Assembly: GCA_008692225.1 (NCBI GenBank)
Contig: VICG01000005.1
Location: 2,243,001-2,307,000, forward strand
DNA: 64,000 bases
From: Monilinia fructicola
Lineage: Eukaryota > Ascomycota > Leotiomycetes > Helotiales > Sclerotiniaceae
Direction of reading: 5' to 3'
The notes beneath the pieces were generated by a model, which was not told the DNA's origin, searched no databases, and saw only the letters and a list, made by a program, of their open reading frames with translations. Positions 36,691 through 49,366 of this stretch are shown here, in pieces. Positions within the stretch are counted from its first letter, which is position 1. Every line of letters starts with the position of its first letter. Both the position numbers and the translations under genes were made by a program.

Positions 36691-39099
36691 TTCATCCGTA
36701 TGGTAACCAATGATAAGGTTTCTCCCTTAGCCCATGTGTCGTTCGGTAAGTCTCCCGCCACTCCAGATTCATTTCAGCTCATAGCTCCGAGTCTGATCTC
36801 ATCAAATTCTCTTGTTATCAATCGTAATCTCATCAGATTCGATCATTCTCGTCATACCATAAAAATAGCCGTAGCTTGAGCAAGCTTGGGTTGTCCTGCG
36901 CGGGACTGGTTGGTGACCGAGTGTGAAAGCTTCAATTTTAAGCTTCTTTCAAAACTGATTCCGTAAATGTTTCAAAAACTACAAAGATTTTGTGCGACTT
37001 GCAATATGGCAATGGTCAACTCTTCATAAATCATCTCCATAGTCTTGAAATAATCTGGGTATAGGAGGTTTATTCCAAGTGACTAAGAAATAGGGTCGCG
37101 TCCATAAACTTCATCCTGGAATTACTAGCCAAGAGGATCGAGGCATAGTCCAGAAATACCGAAAGTCCATCTTTCCTGGTGATATGTCTGTATAAATTTG
37201 GGTCACAGCGTTCTCTCAATCAATAATATCCATTAACCTTAATGCTTCTCGGTAGGCTCGTAAAGCCACATGTAGTGTTTCATGTACTCTACCACTCCCC
37301 ATATAACACCAATATCACTCTTGAAGTATAGTCTGTTACGGCTATTGCGAAAAGAAAGGACGAGGAATTTGCAAGACAACACCTTGATAATCCAGACCCA
37401 GGTGACTCGTAGATTATTATGAAAGAAGTATAGTGAGGAGCTTACAGAGGCTCCTTTCTGTTCTTGCACACACTTAGCTCATATTCTAGGAATCAGAAAC
37501 TAGGGCGATTGACTGTTTAGCTTAGCCAATCCAGTTCGATAATATGTGCTCTGTAGTGCTACCGAAGACAGCAGAGCGTTGTGATATGTATTGGAATATC
37601 TAGGTGCAAGCCCTTTTTCCTGGCCAAGCCACAACAACTGTTGGATTTTGATAGATATCTCCCATCATCGCCACTTGATGTTTTCTTTCCAACGTGCCGC
37701 TTTCTGGTGGTCATTGATCAATGCAAATGGAATCAATCCGATGAAAATATGAGAATCAGTTTCTTGTAAGGCTTATAGCGCTTCTTCATAATTCTTCGTA
37801 ACAAAGATGATTCTATCTTCACAGACGATGGGCTGATTGCCGCGAGGCGAACCCATGCGTATGATAATGCAACATCTGTTGTTGGATTTTTAGGCCAAAT
37901 CCAGACAGGTTCAATGCTTTCTAGAGCGATACCTGTGATGAAGGATTAAGACTTGGAAGATTCAAGCTTAGTACATGTAGAGCCCTTGGATATTGCAAAA
38001 GGTGGAGGATATATAGTCTGCTTTGGTACAGTCCTTGATGGATCGTCATAATTTATGACTTGAAAGAACTTATATAGCATAGTTGTGAAGAATAGAGAAG
38101 ACCAATTAAAAAGATACTACATCTGAAATATTAACATTATGAAAATACCATGAAGGCCAATGTAAACGTCCCTAAATGCTCTTCCGCCACGTACACATGA
38201 TGGAAGTATTATCATCTTGATACGAACTCAGCATGGTTATTCATCAAACTCGAAAGGACTTCCACTTGAATCCATGAGCTGCCTCATTCTCGCTCAGTTA
38301 TTCCTGAAGAAACAGAAATCAACATCCACCATGAAATAAACCCCGTCGCTGAACATTAAACGCAAGACATGACGTTAATTGGCCGTCAGAAAATGACCCG
38401 ATTGATTGGTTTTTGATAGCTCAGAAGATACTTCACGTCAACTTGACAGGAAGTATTAATTCAGATATCAATTCCAATAACATTGTGTGTCGCTCATAGA
38501 AAGCTTTCAAGATTTCAATGTTGAATTATTGAAAAGGGACGTGGATGTGATTCTTCTGCAGTCAGTGAAGTTACCAACTATAGCACTAGTATCGTTACTG
38601 GCTTAAGAGAATGCCATCAAGCCCCATTCTATTGGACAAATCCATGAAACACCTCTCATCTATTCATGCTGCCAAGAAGATAAATAAATGCTAATGAAAT
38701 AACAATCTAGCAACATGTCATTTATACAAAATAAAGTTCACTTAGTCTCACCCTAAATGCATCATGATTCGTGACACACTAAAAGGAATACCAAAGTCAT
38801 TCATTAGAGTCAGTCGATACCAATTCCTCCCAACTGAGTCATAACAACGTTACTAATGGCCTGGTAGTCAACAGTGTCAATACCAGCTCACAGAAATACA
38901 TGGTCATGTAATTATATATAAGAGAGTGAACATCCTCATGCTCAAATAATGTCCATATCTCCCACAAGCACTACAGAAATTCCAAACTCACCACAGAAAT
39001 AACATCACGCAACAAACCGAGGAGATTGGTATCATCGCTCAACAAAATCCCAGTTATTTCGTATCGAGAAGCAAGCATCAAGAAGGATCAACATCCTCA
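36691..39099. other. Gene-poor 2.4-kb spacer
   Basis: Small frames in several phases, none supported by motif or composition. The last 150 bp, rich in CAAC/CATC, is a likely promoter/leader for the downstream gene. Confidence 0.5.
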
Positions 39100-39900
39100 A
39101 TGGCAAACCTAACCCAAGTAGCGACAACCATCACCCAAACCGCCAATCTCATCATGTCCAAAACCACAAGCGACCTCTCGGCAATGACCACCCTTTCCTC
39201 TCCCGATTCAACAAGAACCGAAACCGCAACCTCCTTCCCCAGAAACCTTTTCCTTCGACAAACTCCCTACATCTGGGCTTTGGTGATAGCAGTAGTTCTG
39301 GTGACACTTTTTACCATGCTGGAGGGAATATGCAAAGCGGAATTCGAGGAGCTGATGAAGGAAAGACAAGAGGAAGACCACGAGGCGACGAAAATGAAAG
39401 AGGCCGAGATGAGGGAGGTGCGCCTGATGGAGATCAAGGAGATGGAGAGAGAGGTGGACGCTGCAGATGCAAAGCTGGCACGAATCTTTGCCCAGAATAA
39501 GAGCAAGGGAGATGGTGGGGGTAAACGCTGTGCGGAGGTGAACGTGGCGATAGAGAGTATAGATTCTTTGACGGCGACGCTGGAGAGGCACTTGAGGAGA
39601 ATGCGAGGGGATGAAGATGAAGATGAAGATGCGAAAGTCGGGGGAGACATCCGAGGGAACTTCCAGGGGGGAGTGAGTAGAGGGGTTACGGAAGAGGCTA
39701 TGAGGAAGATCAGGTTACAGATGCGGCGAGAACTCAGAGAGGAAATTGAGGAGGACGTCAGAAGGGAAGTGAGGGAAGAGGTTCGGCATGAGGATATGAG
39801 ACAGATGTGGGGAGAAATGAGGCGAGAAATCAGGGGAGAGGTCAAGGAGGCCTTTGAGGAAATGATGAAAGAGGCGGAGGAAAAATCGACGAGAATGTGA
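39100..39900 (+). CDS. Hypothetical membrane-anchored coiled-coil protein (266 aa)
   Basis: A single uninterrupted frame. Residues 1-50 are Thr/Ser-rich (ATTITQTANLIMSKTTSDLS). One hydrophobic helix follows at about 55-74 (YIWALVIAVVLVTLFTMLEG). The rest is a highly charged helix: EELMKERQEEDHEATKMKEA, EVRLMEIKEMEREVDAADAK, an acidic run GDEDEDED, then heptad-like Arg/Glu repeats RREVREEVRHEDMRQMWGEM. The layout suggests a tail or neck anchored in a membrane with a long cytosolic coiled coil. No known domain is recognised. The equally long antisense frames are Ser/Leu shadows of Glu/Lys/Arg codons. Codon use and the absence of stops support a real gene, but expression is unproven. Confidence 0.62.
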   Translation: MANLTQVATTITQTANLIMSKTTSDLSAMTTLSSPDSTRTETATSFPRNLFLRQTPYIWALVIAVVLVTLFTMLEGICKAEFEELMKERQEEDHEATKMKEAEMREVRLMEIKEMEREVDAADAKLARIFAQNKSKGDGGGKRCAEVNVAIESIDSLTATLERHLRRMRGDEDEDEDAKVGGDIRGNFQGGVSRGVTEEAMRKIRLQMRRELREEIEEDVRREVREEVRHEDMRQMWGEMRREIRGEVKEAFEEMMKEAEEKSTRM

Positions 39901-40765
39901 ACGCGGTTATCTCTAGTAACAAAGCACGACTATCGACTACTTGCCACGCCTACCGAGAGTGTTTCAGATTATCTGATATAAATTGATACGATGGGATCAT
40001 TATAGTCAGAAGAAGAAGAAGAAGAATACCAACAATGATATAAACAATAATATCATCATCATCATCAAACCCCAGACCAAAAAAAAAAAACAACCCAAGA
40101 AAGAAACACTAATCCCCATCCATATAGCCCTCCCTCCCAAATCTGCAACATTCCCCCAGCGTACCATTTGTATGACAACACGCGCCGAACTTGCAGAATC
40201 CCTTCCAACTCCTGATATATCGTATATTTTATGCATATAACGAGAAAATATTCGAAGCGTTCATATCGAAAGATCTTCGGGATACTATGTATGAGACTTT
40301 CAAAATAGCTTTGATTAAATACTATCCTAGCTTCAAAATAATAGTATGCTATTCTCAATCCCATTTTGGTTCGTCAAGTTCACTATGCTTTGATACATTA
40401 GTTTTATCTTAATACCATTAATACCATTAATACCACCATTATTTAAACTAAAATATCCCATTCTGTAAAAGAAATTCCTCGTTCCATCTCGCTTTCACCC
40501 CCCTATTTTATCAAAAGCAAAAAGGTAAACTTTGATGGCTTGCTATATTACATGTTGTAATACGGATGCCATAATATAAGATCTTGCATGGTAATATGCT
40601 CTATATATCATCCACGCGGTATGTTGTTATATTTTGGGACTTGAGGCTTCCCTAACGACTCCCACTTCTAATTGCAACTTCAAATCTAAAGGTAGATAAT
40701 TGATCCGATGCATCGATCACCTCGATCTATGCGCACGAAGATTGTTGAAACGGAAATACCAAATC
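39901..40765. other. Spacer between coiled-coil gene and esterase
   Basis: AT-rich, with a GAAGAAGAA/AACAATAATATCATC simple stretch and a poly-A run near 40010-40090. No gene is seen. Confidence 0.5.
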
Positions 40766-42871
40766 TCAAGGTTGATTATTCATTGACGCGATCGTATACC
40801 AGCATGATACCTTCCATCCAGCCAACAAGCATACCCTTCCGTCTCCCCCTCCCCCCTTACAGCCCCAACAGAAATGCCATCTATCCCCCCGCAACCAGCC
40901 CCTCATAAACCTGCACCAAACCGCCACCACCCTCTCCAACATCTCCCAACTCAGTCCCCCAAAAACTTCCCACCTCTCACATTCCCTCTCCTTCCCAAAC
41001 TCCTCTAATCCCATCCACCCCACCTCCCCACCCGGTCCAAATTGCTTCACCTCCCTATCCTCCCTCTCCTCCCTCCCTCCACGCAAACTCCACCCACGCC
41101 CTCTGCATCTCCTCCTGCAAATGAACCTCCCCCCCTCGATCCCCCACACCCCCCCTTCACAAGATCATCAAAGATTCTCGACGGCCTATGAAGATAAAGG
41201 AGATCCAAAACATGGGCTGAGATATCGTGAAATTTCCCGCCGTCAGGAGCGGATTCCTTTGTTGGAAGATAAACTGCCGGACGATGACCTTGTGCTTTGA
41301 ATGCGCTTGTGCGTGCGCGATGAATTCGGCCGTTCCCTTGTAGAAGAAGAGGTTCTCTAGTATCGTTAGGAGGCTGTCCGCGAGGTTGGGGTCTGTGAGT
41401 TGGCGGTCGGAGGCGGGGACGGGAGCGGCAGGAATGGTGATGTGGTAGGTTCGGAGGATTTCTTCTGTCTTGACGCGGGAGATGTGGCGGGACAAGGAGG
41501 TGAGGAGTGTGTCGATTGAGGGTTTGGGGTTCTGTTTGGGAGAGCCCATTAGCAAAGTTGGATTACCGTGCCTTCGCGTCCGGTGTTGCCCATCATGACT
41601 TCGGGTGGTGTTTTGTTTGCAATTGATTCTCCTTCTTGGTCTTTGAACGAAAATCTGGTTCTCCAGTCTTTTCCGAAGAACTCATCGTCGATCATTCCTA
41701 GCTCGATTGATCCGGTCTTGATCGCTCCGTACGCCTCGATCAATTTCTTCCATTCTACTTGTTGCAGTTCTTTCACGGTCTTGACTCCTATATTTTCCTT
41801 GAGTTTGTTGTATATATCTGATTTTGCCTCGATGGATTGAGGCGTGGAGAAGAGAGGCTGTCCCATGGTTTGGCTTTGCATAATTGCTCGGTGGAAATGA
41901 GGGGGGAGGAGAGAATGGATTTGTGATTCTACGCATACTGAGCCAGCGGATTCACTATAAATTGTCAATCTCCCAGGGGAGCCGCCAAAGGGAGCAATAT
42001 GCTTGGAGATCCAGGTGATGGCAAGATTCTGGGGGATAGTAAGTATGTTTAGCGTGCTTAGAAAGATAGGGAAAAATACTATGTCGCGAAGACCTTTATC
42101 TGTGTTAGCTTTCCCGTCTCTCATGTGCTTGGATAATGAGACCGTACCATAGTTCCCACGATTGATATTACCAAGTTCTTTTCTCAACTCCTCCGAGCCG
42201 ACGTATCCCAGAGGCCCAAGTCGATAACTTCATAACTTACATTAGTAAAGAAGCCTCCACTATACGTGATTTACAGTAAAATAGGACACTCACTTAAGAG
42301 CAACATGCACGATCGGCTTTCCAACTGCTATACTCTTCTTGACAATACTCCCTCCACCACACCACCGATCAGAATTAGCATCACACCAACCCCCTCCACC
42401 ATGAATGTAAACAAACCATCACTGGAAGTTTGGATTTCTTATCCTGTCCATCAGGTGTGGTGATGATTACATCAAGACAGTTCAATTCGTCAAAGACCTC
42501 TTTTGTGGAGTTTACAAATCTGTCAGGTATGCCAATCAATGCATCTTCCAGTCTGACTAGACGAGTTTTCTGAGGACATCTTGGTCTATTGAATTTAGAG
42601 AAGAACACCTTACGGGAAGTGACGAGAGAATTATATACCCGTAGTGATAATAATCTGTGAAGTTCTCAAACTCTTCATTCAATTCAGCTTGCATAAATCG
42701 AGCAGGAATCTTTCCGTATTTTATCCCTCTAAATTGCCACATTGAGATAGCATCGTCTTCATAAACATCATGAGAAGACTCATTATGTGTAATCCCGCGG
42801 AAAACTGTCTTGAGTGTCAGATGATCCACGATGGGATTCGTGACCCGAGGGATATGGTTTTCGGTGTACAT
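40766..42871 (-). pseudogene. Type B carboxylesterase/lipase, frame disrupted at several points
   Basis: A serine hydrolase of the alpha/beta-fold COesterase family. Exon 1 (42871-42639) opens MYTENHIPRVTNPIVDHL and includes FRGIKYGKIPARF; an intron (42638-42586) joins YHYG to PRCPQKTRLVRLEDAL. After KLPVMV the oxyanion region IHGGGGWCDANSDRWCGGGS continues only after a frame jump caused by a 4-bp duplication (GTTTGTTT, about 42404-42412). Introns then link to ALNYRLGPLGYVGSEELRKE and LAITWISKHIAPFGGSPGRL. The nucleophile elbow is YSESAGS with the catalytic Ser present. The frame changes again near 41252 (at RNP/DGGKFHDISAHV) and in the G-runs at 41120-41160, after which the C-terminus reads FGPGGEVGWMGLEEFGKERE. 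The family is certain; whether the breaks are biological or consensus errors is not. The true stop is uncertain. Confidence 0.78.
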
Positions 42872-44968
42872 TTGTATGAGAATGTCAACAAGAAAGTGAT
42901 TGAATTATCTGCAAACAGTTTGTAATAGGTTGTAAAATTCATATCGAAAGAATGGAAAATTGATGCTTATATATTGTCATTGAGCGTCGTCACCGTCAAG
43001 CTGTCTACAGTGGAAGTTAGTGCTTTTGTCCTAGATTGCCTTAAAAAGGTGTCATACTGCTCGGGTAATGGCAGAGAAATTCGTATGCAACTTTAATCAG
43101 CCATCGAAATGTTGACATCCGAGAGTTTCATAACCTCAACTCATAAAAAAAAGACATCAGAGACATACTAGTTAATGTAAGCAGCCAATAGAGACAATAA
43201 AAACAAACGAAAAAAAGATGACTTGAGAATACACAGTCATTCAACAACTACTCAGCACTTCTGAGGAGGAAGAGCAAAATGGCTACTTGAAGTCATTCAT
43301 ATTCGGGGGAGCGGCGGAAATGTTTCCAGATCCAGAATCCATCATCCATCATCCAGAATCCGTCATCCATCATCCAGAATCCATCCTCCATCGTCCATCA
43401 TGACTGATGATGGGAATTGAGCAAAATTGACCGACACTTCCAGTATCGTAATCAAATTACTAGTGACTTGAAGCTATACTGTAATGGCTTCTTCCGTTAT
43501 CGTCATCTTGGAGTAAATGGTCCCATCGATGTCAATATAATTGTTCAAATATGAATGATAATACCTCCATCCTATTTATCCATACCACAAGTGTTCCTCC
43601 GCGAATTCGTGATAGATCTACCTGATCAACCCCAACTTACACTCCTCGTTCACAAGTTCAAGTGGGTTTCTGGTTTCTGTCTCGTGTATCACGGACTCCA
43701 TGGCACTCTGCGTAGAAAGCGAAATGGATGTATAACTCACGCACCGAGATGAATAGTATTATGCTCAATGTCTTGTTGTGGCAACGTGGAATAGAAAGAA
43801 GGAATTGAAGGGATACTTTCATATCAGGAACATCAGAGGTTGAAAATAACTAGATTATCAGCAATCTTCCAAACTCAGTCCTTCTCGCCCATCATCCCAC
43901 ATCATTCTATCAATCAGCCGATTCCATACATAGCCAGACAGATATACATAACTTGGAAATACATACCCGGCACACATATATACCCAGGTAATCTAACAGT
44001 ATGTGATACGACAATTCATCCATGGATCCATTGATACTTCAGGATCCATAAATTGAGGGAATTATTATAACTCTTTTCCCGAGTATACATAAAATTGAAC
44101 CTTAAAACCATTTGACCTAAATTAACACGCGTTTCGTTTTCTTTTCTCCAATCATGCCATGTCATCGAATGATTTCACAAATCGTGGTATGATTGGGTGG
44201 GTCTTGACTCTTGTACTGTACTGTACAGTACAGTATCATCAATTCAAGGGTATGATCATGTGATTGATTCATGTGACATGTCGTAGCCAACTCAACTTGG
44301 AAAGATTTCGATATGGATGATTGATGATTGACGATTGACGATTGACGATTGATGATTGATGATTGATGATTGATGATTGATGACAATCACTAGATAGGTA
44401 ACCTACAAGTATAGCTATGTAAAATCATTGATGACCTCGGGACGGGAAACAGGGAAAGGAATGGATCGATAGCGAAAAGGAATGTAACCAAGCTGGAGAC
44501 CTCACAGTAGCCCGCGAGGTAATGACAAGTACTAGTAGCATTGTATCAATCCTTACCTAGGTAGAGCTTGCTAGTGTGAAAGAAGAAAGAAGTAACATGG
44601 CCGGGATACATTTCCCCGCATTATCTGATCACGGCGCTAATCTACATATGGTAAGGTCGATTGATCACCTCTCTCCTGCCGTATTAGCTACCCAGCTACC
44701 CCGCATTTCAATAACACGTGAGGAATATGGTGATCTTTTGCTTGCTCGTACGACCTGAAACTTGATTTCAATCTCTACTCCCTCCGTACGTATATATATG
44801 GAGATATACATACTCGAGTATAAATCCTCATTCTTCTTCCTTTCATCATCTTCATCGTAATCACCACTCAATAGAATCAACCAGATCAATATCAAATTCT
44901 TTCACCAATAACTTCATTCAAGTTCAACTTCAATCAATTCATTTTGATAAGCCAATTCAATCGCAATC
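42872..44968. other. Intergenic spacer with two minisatellites
   Basis: No gene. A CATCATCCAGAATCC-type minisatellite lies at 43325-43400, a 22-nt perfect palindrome of TACTGTA units at 44214-44235, a GATTGATGATT array at 44310-44385 and TACCTAGGTA at 44554-44563. From about 44760 the sequence becomes the pyrimidine-rich leader of the DJ-1-family gene. Confidence 0.65.
44310..44385. repeat. GATTGA(T/C)GATTGA minisatellite
   Basis: About ten head-to-tail 7-bp units (GATTGAT/GATTGAC), nearly perfect. Confidence 0.85.
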
Positions 44969-45975
44969 ATGTCAACAACTGATATTCCCATCATCAAAGT
45001 GTTATTCACACTTCATGCTGGTATGGATGCTTTGGACTTCATCGGTCCTCTCGAAGTCCTCACCCGTGCTCAGCATGATGTAAATGATCCAAGTAAGTTT
45101 GAATTAATTGAGACTTGTCTTTCTCGAATATATCATATATTTGAGATTGAGTAAAACTGTCTTGCTGTGTTTGTTTGTTTGTTTGTTCTTTCACTCACAT
45201 CTCTGCTATTTGTTCAATTGCTTACTTTCATCCTCTCAATTCAGAATCCAAAGCATTCGATTGCAAGTTTGTCGCTGCCGAGGAATTTACTCTCTCCAAC
45301 CAAGGAGCAGCCTTCCGTGCTCACTTCAACTACAAAGATGCATATGCCAACCTCTCAGACTATGATATCCTCATCGTTCCAGGTGGTGGATCTGATCAAG
45401 TCCTCAAGAACAAAGCCGAACCTCTTGGACTCATTCGAGCCTTCTCCGATTTGCAGAAGAAACATCCGGAGAAGGAACGTACACTTCTCTCCATCTGCAC
45501 CGGTTCTCTCTTCCTTGCTCAACAAGGTATCCTTCATGGTCTTGCAGCTACCACGCACCCAGATTACTTTGCCAAGTTCGAAAATATCAATAGTGAGGCT
45601 GCCCAGAGAGATTTGGCAGAACGTTGTGATGTTGTTGAGGAAAGATATGTGGTGAACAATTTAAGATTCGACATTGATTCCCCAGAGGAGAGTCAATACG
45701 TACGTCGCAAGTCTGATGCTAGACGTCCATCAAATGCTCGTAAGGGTTCCAATGCTTGGAAGGAATCCAATAATCGTCGTGAGAGTAATGCTCGTAGAGC
45801 TGCTTTACGCCTTGGTGGTCTTCGTGTTATCACCACTGGTGCTATCACTTGTGGACTTGATGCCAGCTTGTATCTCGTCAGCGTTATGGTCAATGAAGAG
45901 ACCGCTGCTGAGATCGCTAAGTTTATGGAGTATGAATGGAAGAAGGGTATTGTTGTTGATGGAATTGACATCTAA
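44969..45975 (+). CDS. DJ-1/PfpI (ThiJ)-family protein with a Ser/Asn/Arg-rich insertion
   Basis: Exons are 44969-45092 and 45245-45975, joined by a 152-bp GTAAGT..CAG intron; 284 residues. The DJ-1 fold is evident: VLFTLHAGMDALDFIGPLEV with the conserved Glu29, the acidic partner of the nucleophile; LSDYDILIVPGGGSDQVL; then the nucleophile elbow LLSICTGSLFLAQQGILHG with Cys126; and the end of the fold GLRVITTGAITCGLDASLYLVSVM. ATTHPDYFAKF follows the elbow as in the ThiJ/transcriptional-regulator-like subgroup. Between residues about 191 and 228 lies an unusual hydrophilic insertion (RRKSDARRPSNARKGSNAWK and NNRRESNARR) with repeated SNAR/SDAR units. Members act as glyoxalase-like, hydratase or protective enzymes; the reaction here cannot be told. 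The frame is clean. Confidence 0.92.
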
Positions 45976-48900
45976 GGCGTTTGGAGTTGGAATGAAAGAA
46001 AGTATCATGCATAAGAGCATAGAATACAATGGATTGTTGGCTAGATAGATAGCTTCGGAAGGGTTATGGATGGGAATGGACGGACGGGTACGGTTTATGA
46101 CATGATACGATATGATATTTCAGTAGATGGCTTAGCTATCATTTTACAATCTCAACTTTTTTTGCTTTTTTGAACCTTGTCTCTGTATGCTCAGATGATA
46201 TATGTCCCGATACAACTTCCACTTCACATCAAGTAACCCATCCATCTCATCACACACTTTGAAACTCATTTCCAAAGACCAAGTGAAACACCACCCAAAT
46301 AATCATCCATCCATCCATCCCTCCCAACAACCAAAAATCCAATCCAAAACTCGCAGACTATCTCGAACCTCAACCTCAACTTCAATCAACAATAAATGCA
46401 CTGAACATTGAACATTGAACTCTAATAATAATCATCCTCATCTCCTCTATCTATCTATCCATCATCCCCCCACAATTCTCAACCCTCCCTCACCTCCCTT
46501 TTTCCTCCTCACATTCTCGCCATCCGATCTTTCGTGCATGGTGGGGTGAGGAGATTGTCGACTTTTTTCTATAAAAAGAGAGAGGGGGGGAGGGGCAGGG
46601 GAACACCTATGAGCATGAGCATGAGCATGAAGATGCAGCCCAAGTAACCCTAACCCCACAGCAACCCTCCACAACCCCATCTCCCGATCCGACGACGCAC
46701 GACATCAACCTCGCTCTTCACCATCCATCTCTCCCGCCTGCATGCACGGCCTGCGCTGCATCGCCAGCGCGATGCCGGCCGATGAGCACGGAGATGGGAT
46801 GTGTTGGGGCGTCGAACTGCGCGTGCGTGGACGGCGTGCTCGATGCCGCACCGCACCGCACCGCACCGCAGCGTAGCGAAGACCCTAGCTAGCCAAACCC
46901 CTCTGTCCGGAACCGGAATCCCGACATCCACTCCCCGATGCACTCACCGGTGCGTCGAGGTCCGCTTGGGAATCATCTCCGCCGGTGTGCTGATTGTGAG
47001 GGTGTGTATCCATGGGTTCCGCGCCGTGAGAACTATCCACAAGTATATCGTTAGGTGAGGTGAGGTCAGGTGAGGCTAGGTGATCTAGATTTCGGCTCGT
47101 TGGTCTGACCCTGGAAAGAGATAAATAGATGGATGGATTGCTTTTCTGTGAAAGGCTTGATGTAAGGTTGATCCAGCTCGTGATCTATTTTAATTGTTCG
47201 AATCCTCCAGCTGCCATTCTTCCTTTTTTCTGTCTGCCCGCCTTGTATTATTCATAGCAAATCATCTCATCGCGTCGAAGGTATTGGAGACTCATGTATA
47301 TATATATATATTAGACGCATCGTATGGTCCGCGTAGCTTAGCTGTAGTTAGATCGAATCTATCAAGAATTTACTACTACTACTATATATAATAATAATGA
47401 TATTTCGCTGCAACTCGTAAGCGAGTAAGTTAGGTTCTGGTGGTTATTAACCTACTTCAACCTTGCTTTCCCCACTTCGCGTCCCCTTTCCCTTTCTCCC
47501 ATTTCCCCCCCCTCCCCCGCTCTATCTCCATCGCTTTTCCCAGCCCTAACATATCAATACTGTCTGTCATGCACCCCCCAACTTCGAAGCGCCGAATAGC
47601 TTGGAAACTCATAATCATGATGCGCATCGGGATGGGAAGTGTAGTGCCAAAAATCGACCTGTCGTTAGGTCGGTGATGATAATAAGGTTTGGGGATATTT
47701 TCGGACGGATTGTAGGGTTAGCGGGAGGTAGTAGCTTTGTTTTTGTGTTTCTTTTCTTATAGGAGAAAAGTGCGGAATGTTATATATATATCTTTGTATA
47801 CTTCTTTATAATTCGGTAGCAGAGATAGATGGAGAGATGGTGAAAGATGTTGGGGTTTTGATATAATGTTGTCTAGGGGTGAAGAGTTGGGAATTTGGTT
47901 TGTAGAGTGTGGGTAGGGTGCTTGAGACGAGTTTCGTTTGGTCTTGTTTTGTCATGTGGATCTGCGATGGTGGCTCTGGGTCGTTGGTGTATGGTTTTAT
48001 GCTTGTCTTGGTGTATGTGGGATGCTGGCTTGGTGCTTTTTTTGTGGGCTCTTGGGGGTGTGGGGGTTGGCGATTGGGGGGTTGCATTTTTGATGGATGG
48101 TTCTGGAGGAGGGAAGGAGAGAGGAGAGGTTGGGTTGGGAAGATGGGAGGATGAGGGTACCGGTGTGAGATTGGTTGATTGGTAGATCGATAGGTTCTTG
48201 TATGTCGTGACTCAAGTATCATCAACGCATTAAACATCACACACGTAACGACAGACTTAAAAACAGGGATAGAATTTCACTTCCTTCCAGTCGGGATGTC
48301 TGGAACTTTTTTCTTGATTGTTAGTCAATGGTTATGCGTAGTAAAGGCAAGTATAGCCATGTGCATGTACTCATCAATCATCAGCGAGAGCGGGGAGGTG
48401 GAGTGGGGAAAGGGTGGAGAGGTAAAAAAGGGGTTGGTTTACCGAGTGGATGAGTGATACATAGTCGACGCATCACGCGTTGAAAACAGCTTCGGACAAT
48501 TCTACCTAACTTCAATATCATTGGAATACTCTCCGGGTTTTGGGGGTTTAGTTTCAGTGCTGTGTTTTACTTTTCCATGCGATAAGATGGGAGGTTTGTT
48601 TTGGCTTGGTGGTTTTCTCTCCGGTACCAATTTTCTGGCATTTGCGTGTGACATATAGCTGGATCTTTTTCGGAACATCTATAGCTAGAAAATAGATAGG
48701 AATCTGTGATAGTTTGTGGTTTTGGCGGTATTATTTAGACAAATATAATTTAGTGTGAGCTTTTTTTTTGAAGGTGTTATTTGTTCAAGCGTATTGAAGT
48801 ATATTATGGGTTTATTAGTATTAACATAATTATCTACTATGAATATCATGGTTATTCTTATTATCATTGCAGCTATTCAGAATTTGAAGTCGTTGATACG

Positions 48901-49287
48901 TTAAATTCTATAATTAGAATAAAGGAGCGAAAGCGAGGTACTTGAGTCTTGCAAAAAGCAATTTATCTTAAGGAAACGAAAGGAAATTACTGACTTTTGA
49001 TAAAAGTGAAATGGTATCTATCAAAAGACTTATTGTCGAAGATATCAAAAGAAAATTGATGATACTGAAAAGGTGAAAAGTTGGAATAGTTGGGGGAGGA
49101 TTGAAAACTAGTTTTGAAAGCTAGTTGGTATAATGCTTTGACAAGATTTCTATTGTGATTTTTCGCATCAAGCTAATCAATATAGAATATAAAATCATAA
49201 GAATATAAAATAAATTATATAAAGATTAGAATCGCTATGAAGATCTACATTACAAACCAAAGCCCACTACCATCTCTCCAAAACAAG

Positions 49288-49366
49288 CTAAACCTCACCC
49301 TCGATCTCTACAGCCGGAACGTCGCCCATGGAACCGAGCATGCCAGATTGATAAGCGCAATGGATA
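49288..49366 (-). other. Possible orphan terminal exon
   Basis: After a GCAG acceptor-like site, the minus strand reads IHCAYQSGMLGSMGDVPAVE then IEGEV and a stop at 49288. The peptide is better than random and ends cleanly, but no upstream exon could be linked. It could be chance. Confidence 0.2.

Noticed and set aside
39208..39845. Two long antisense frames opposite the 266-residue coiled-coil gene
   Set aside because: Ser/Leu/Ile-rich products expected from the complement of Glu/Lys/Arg codons.
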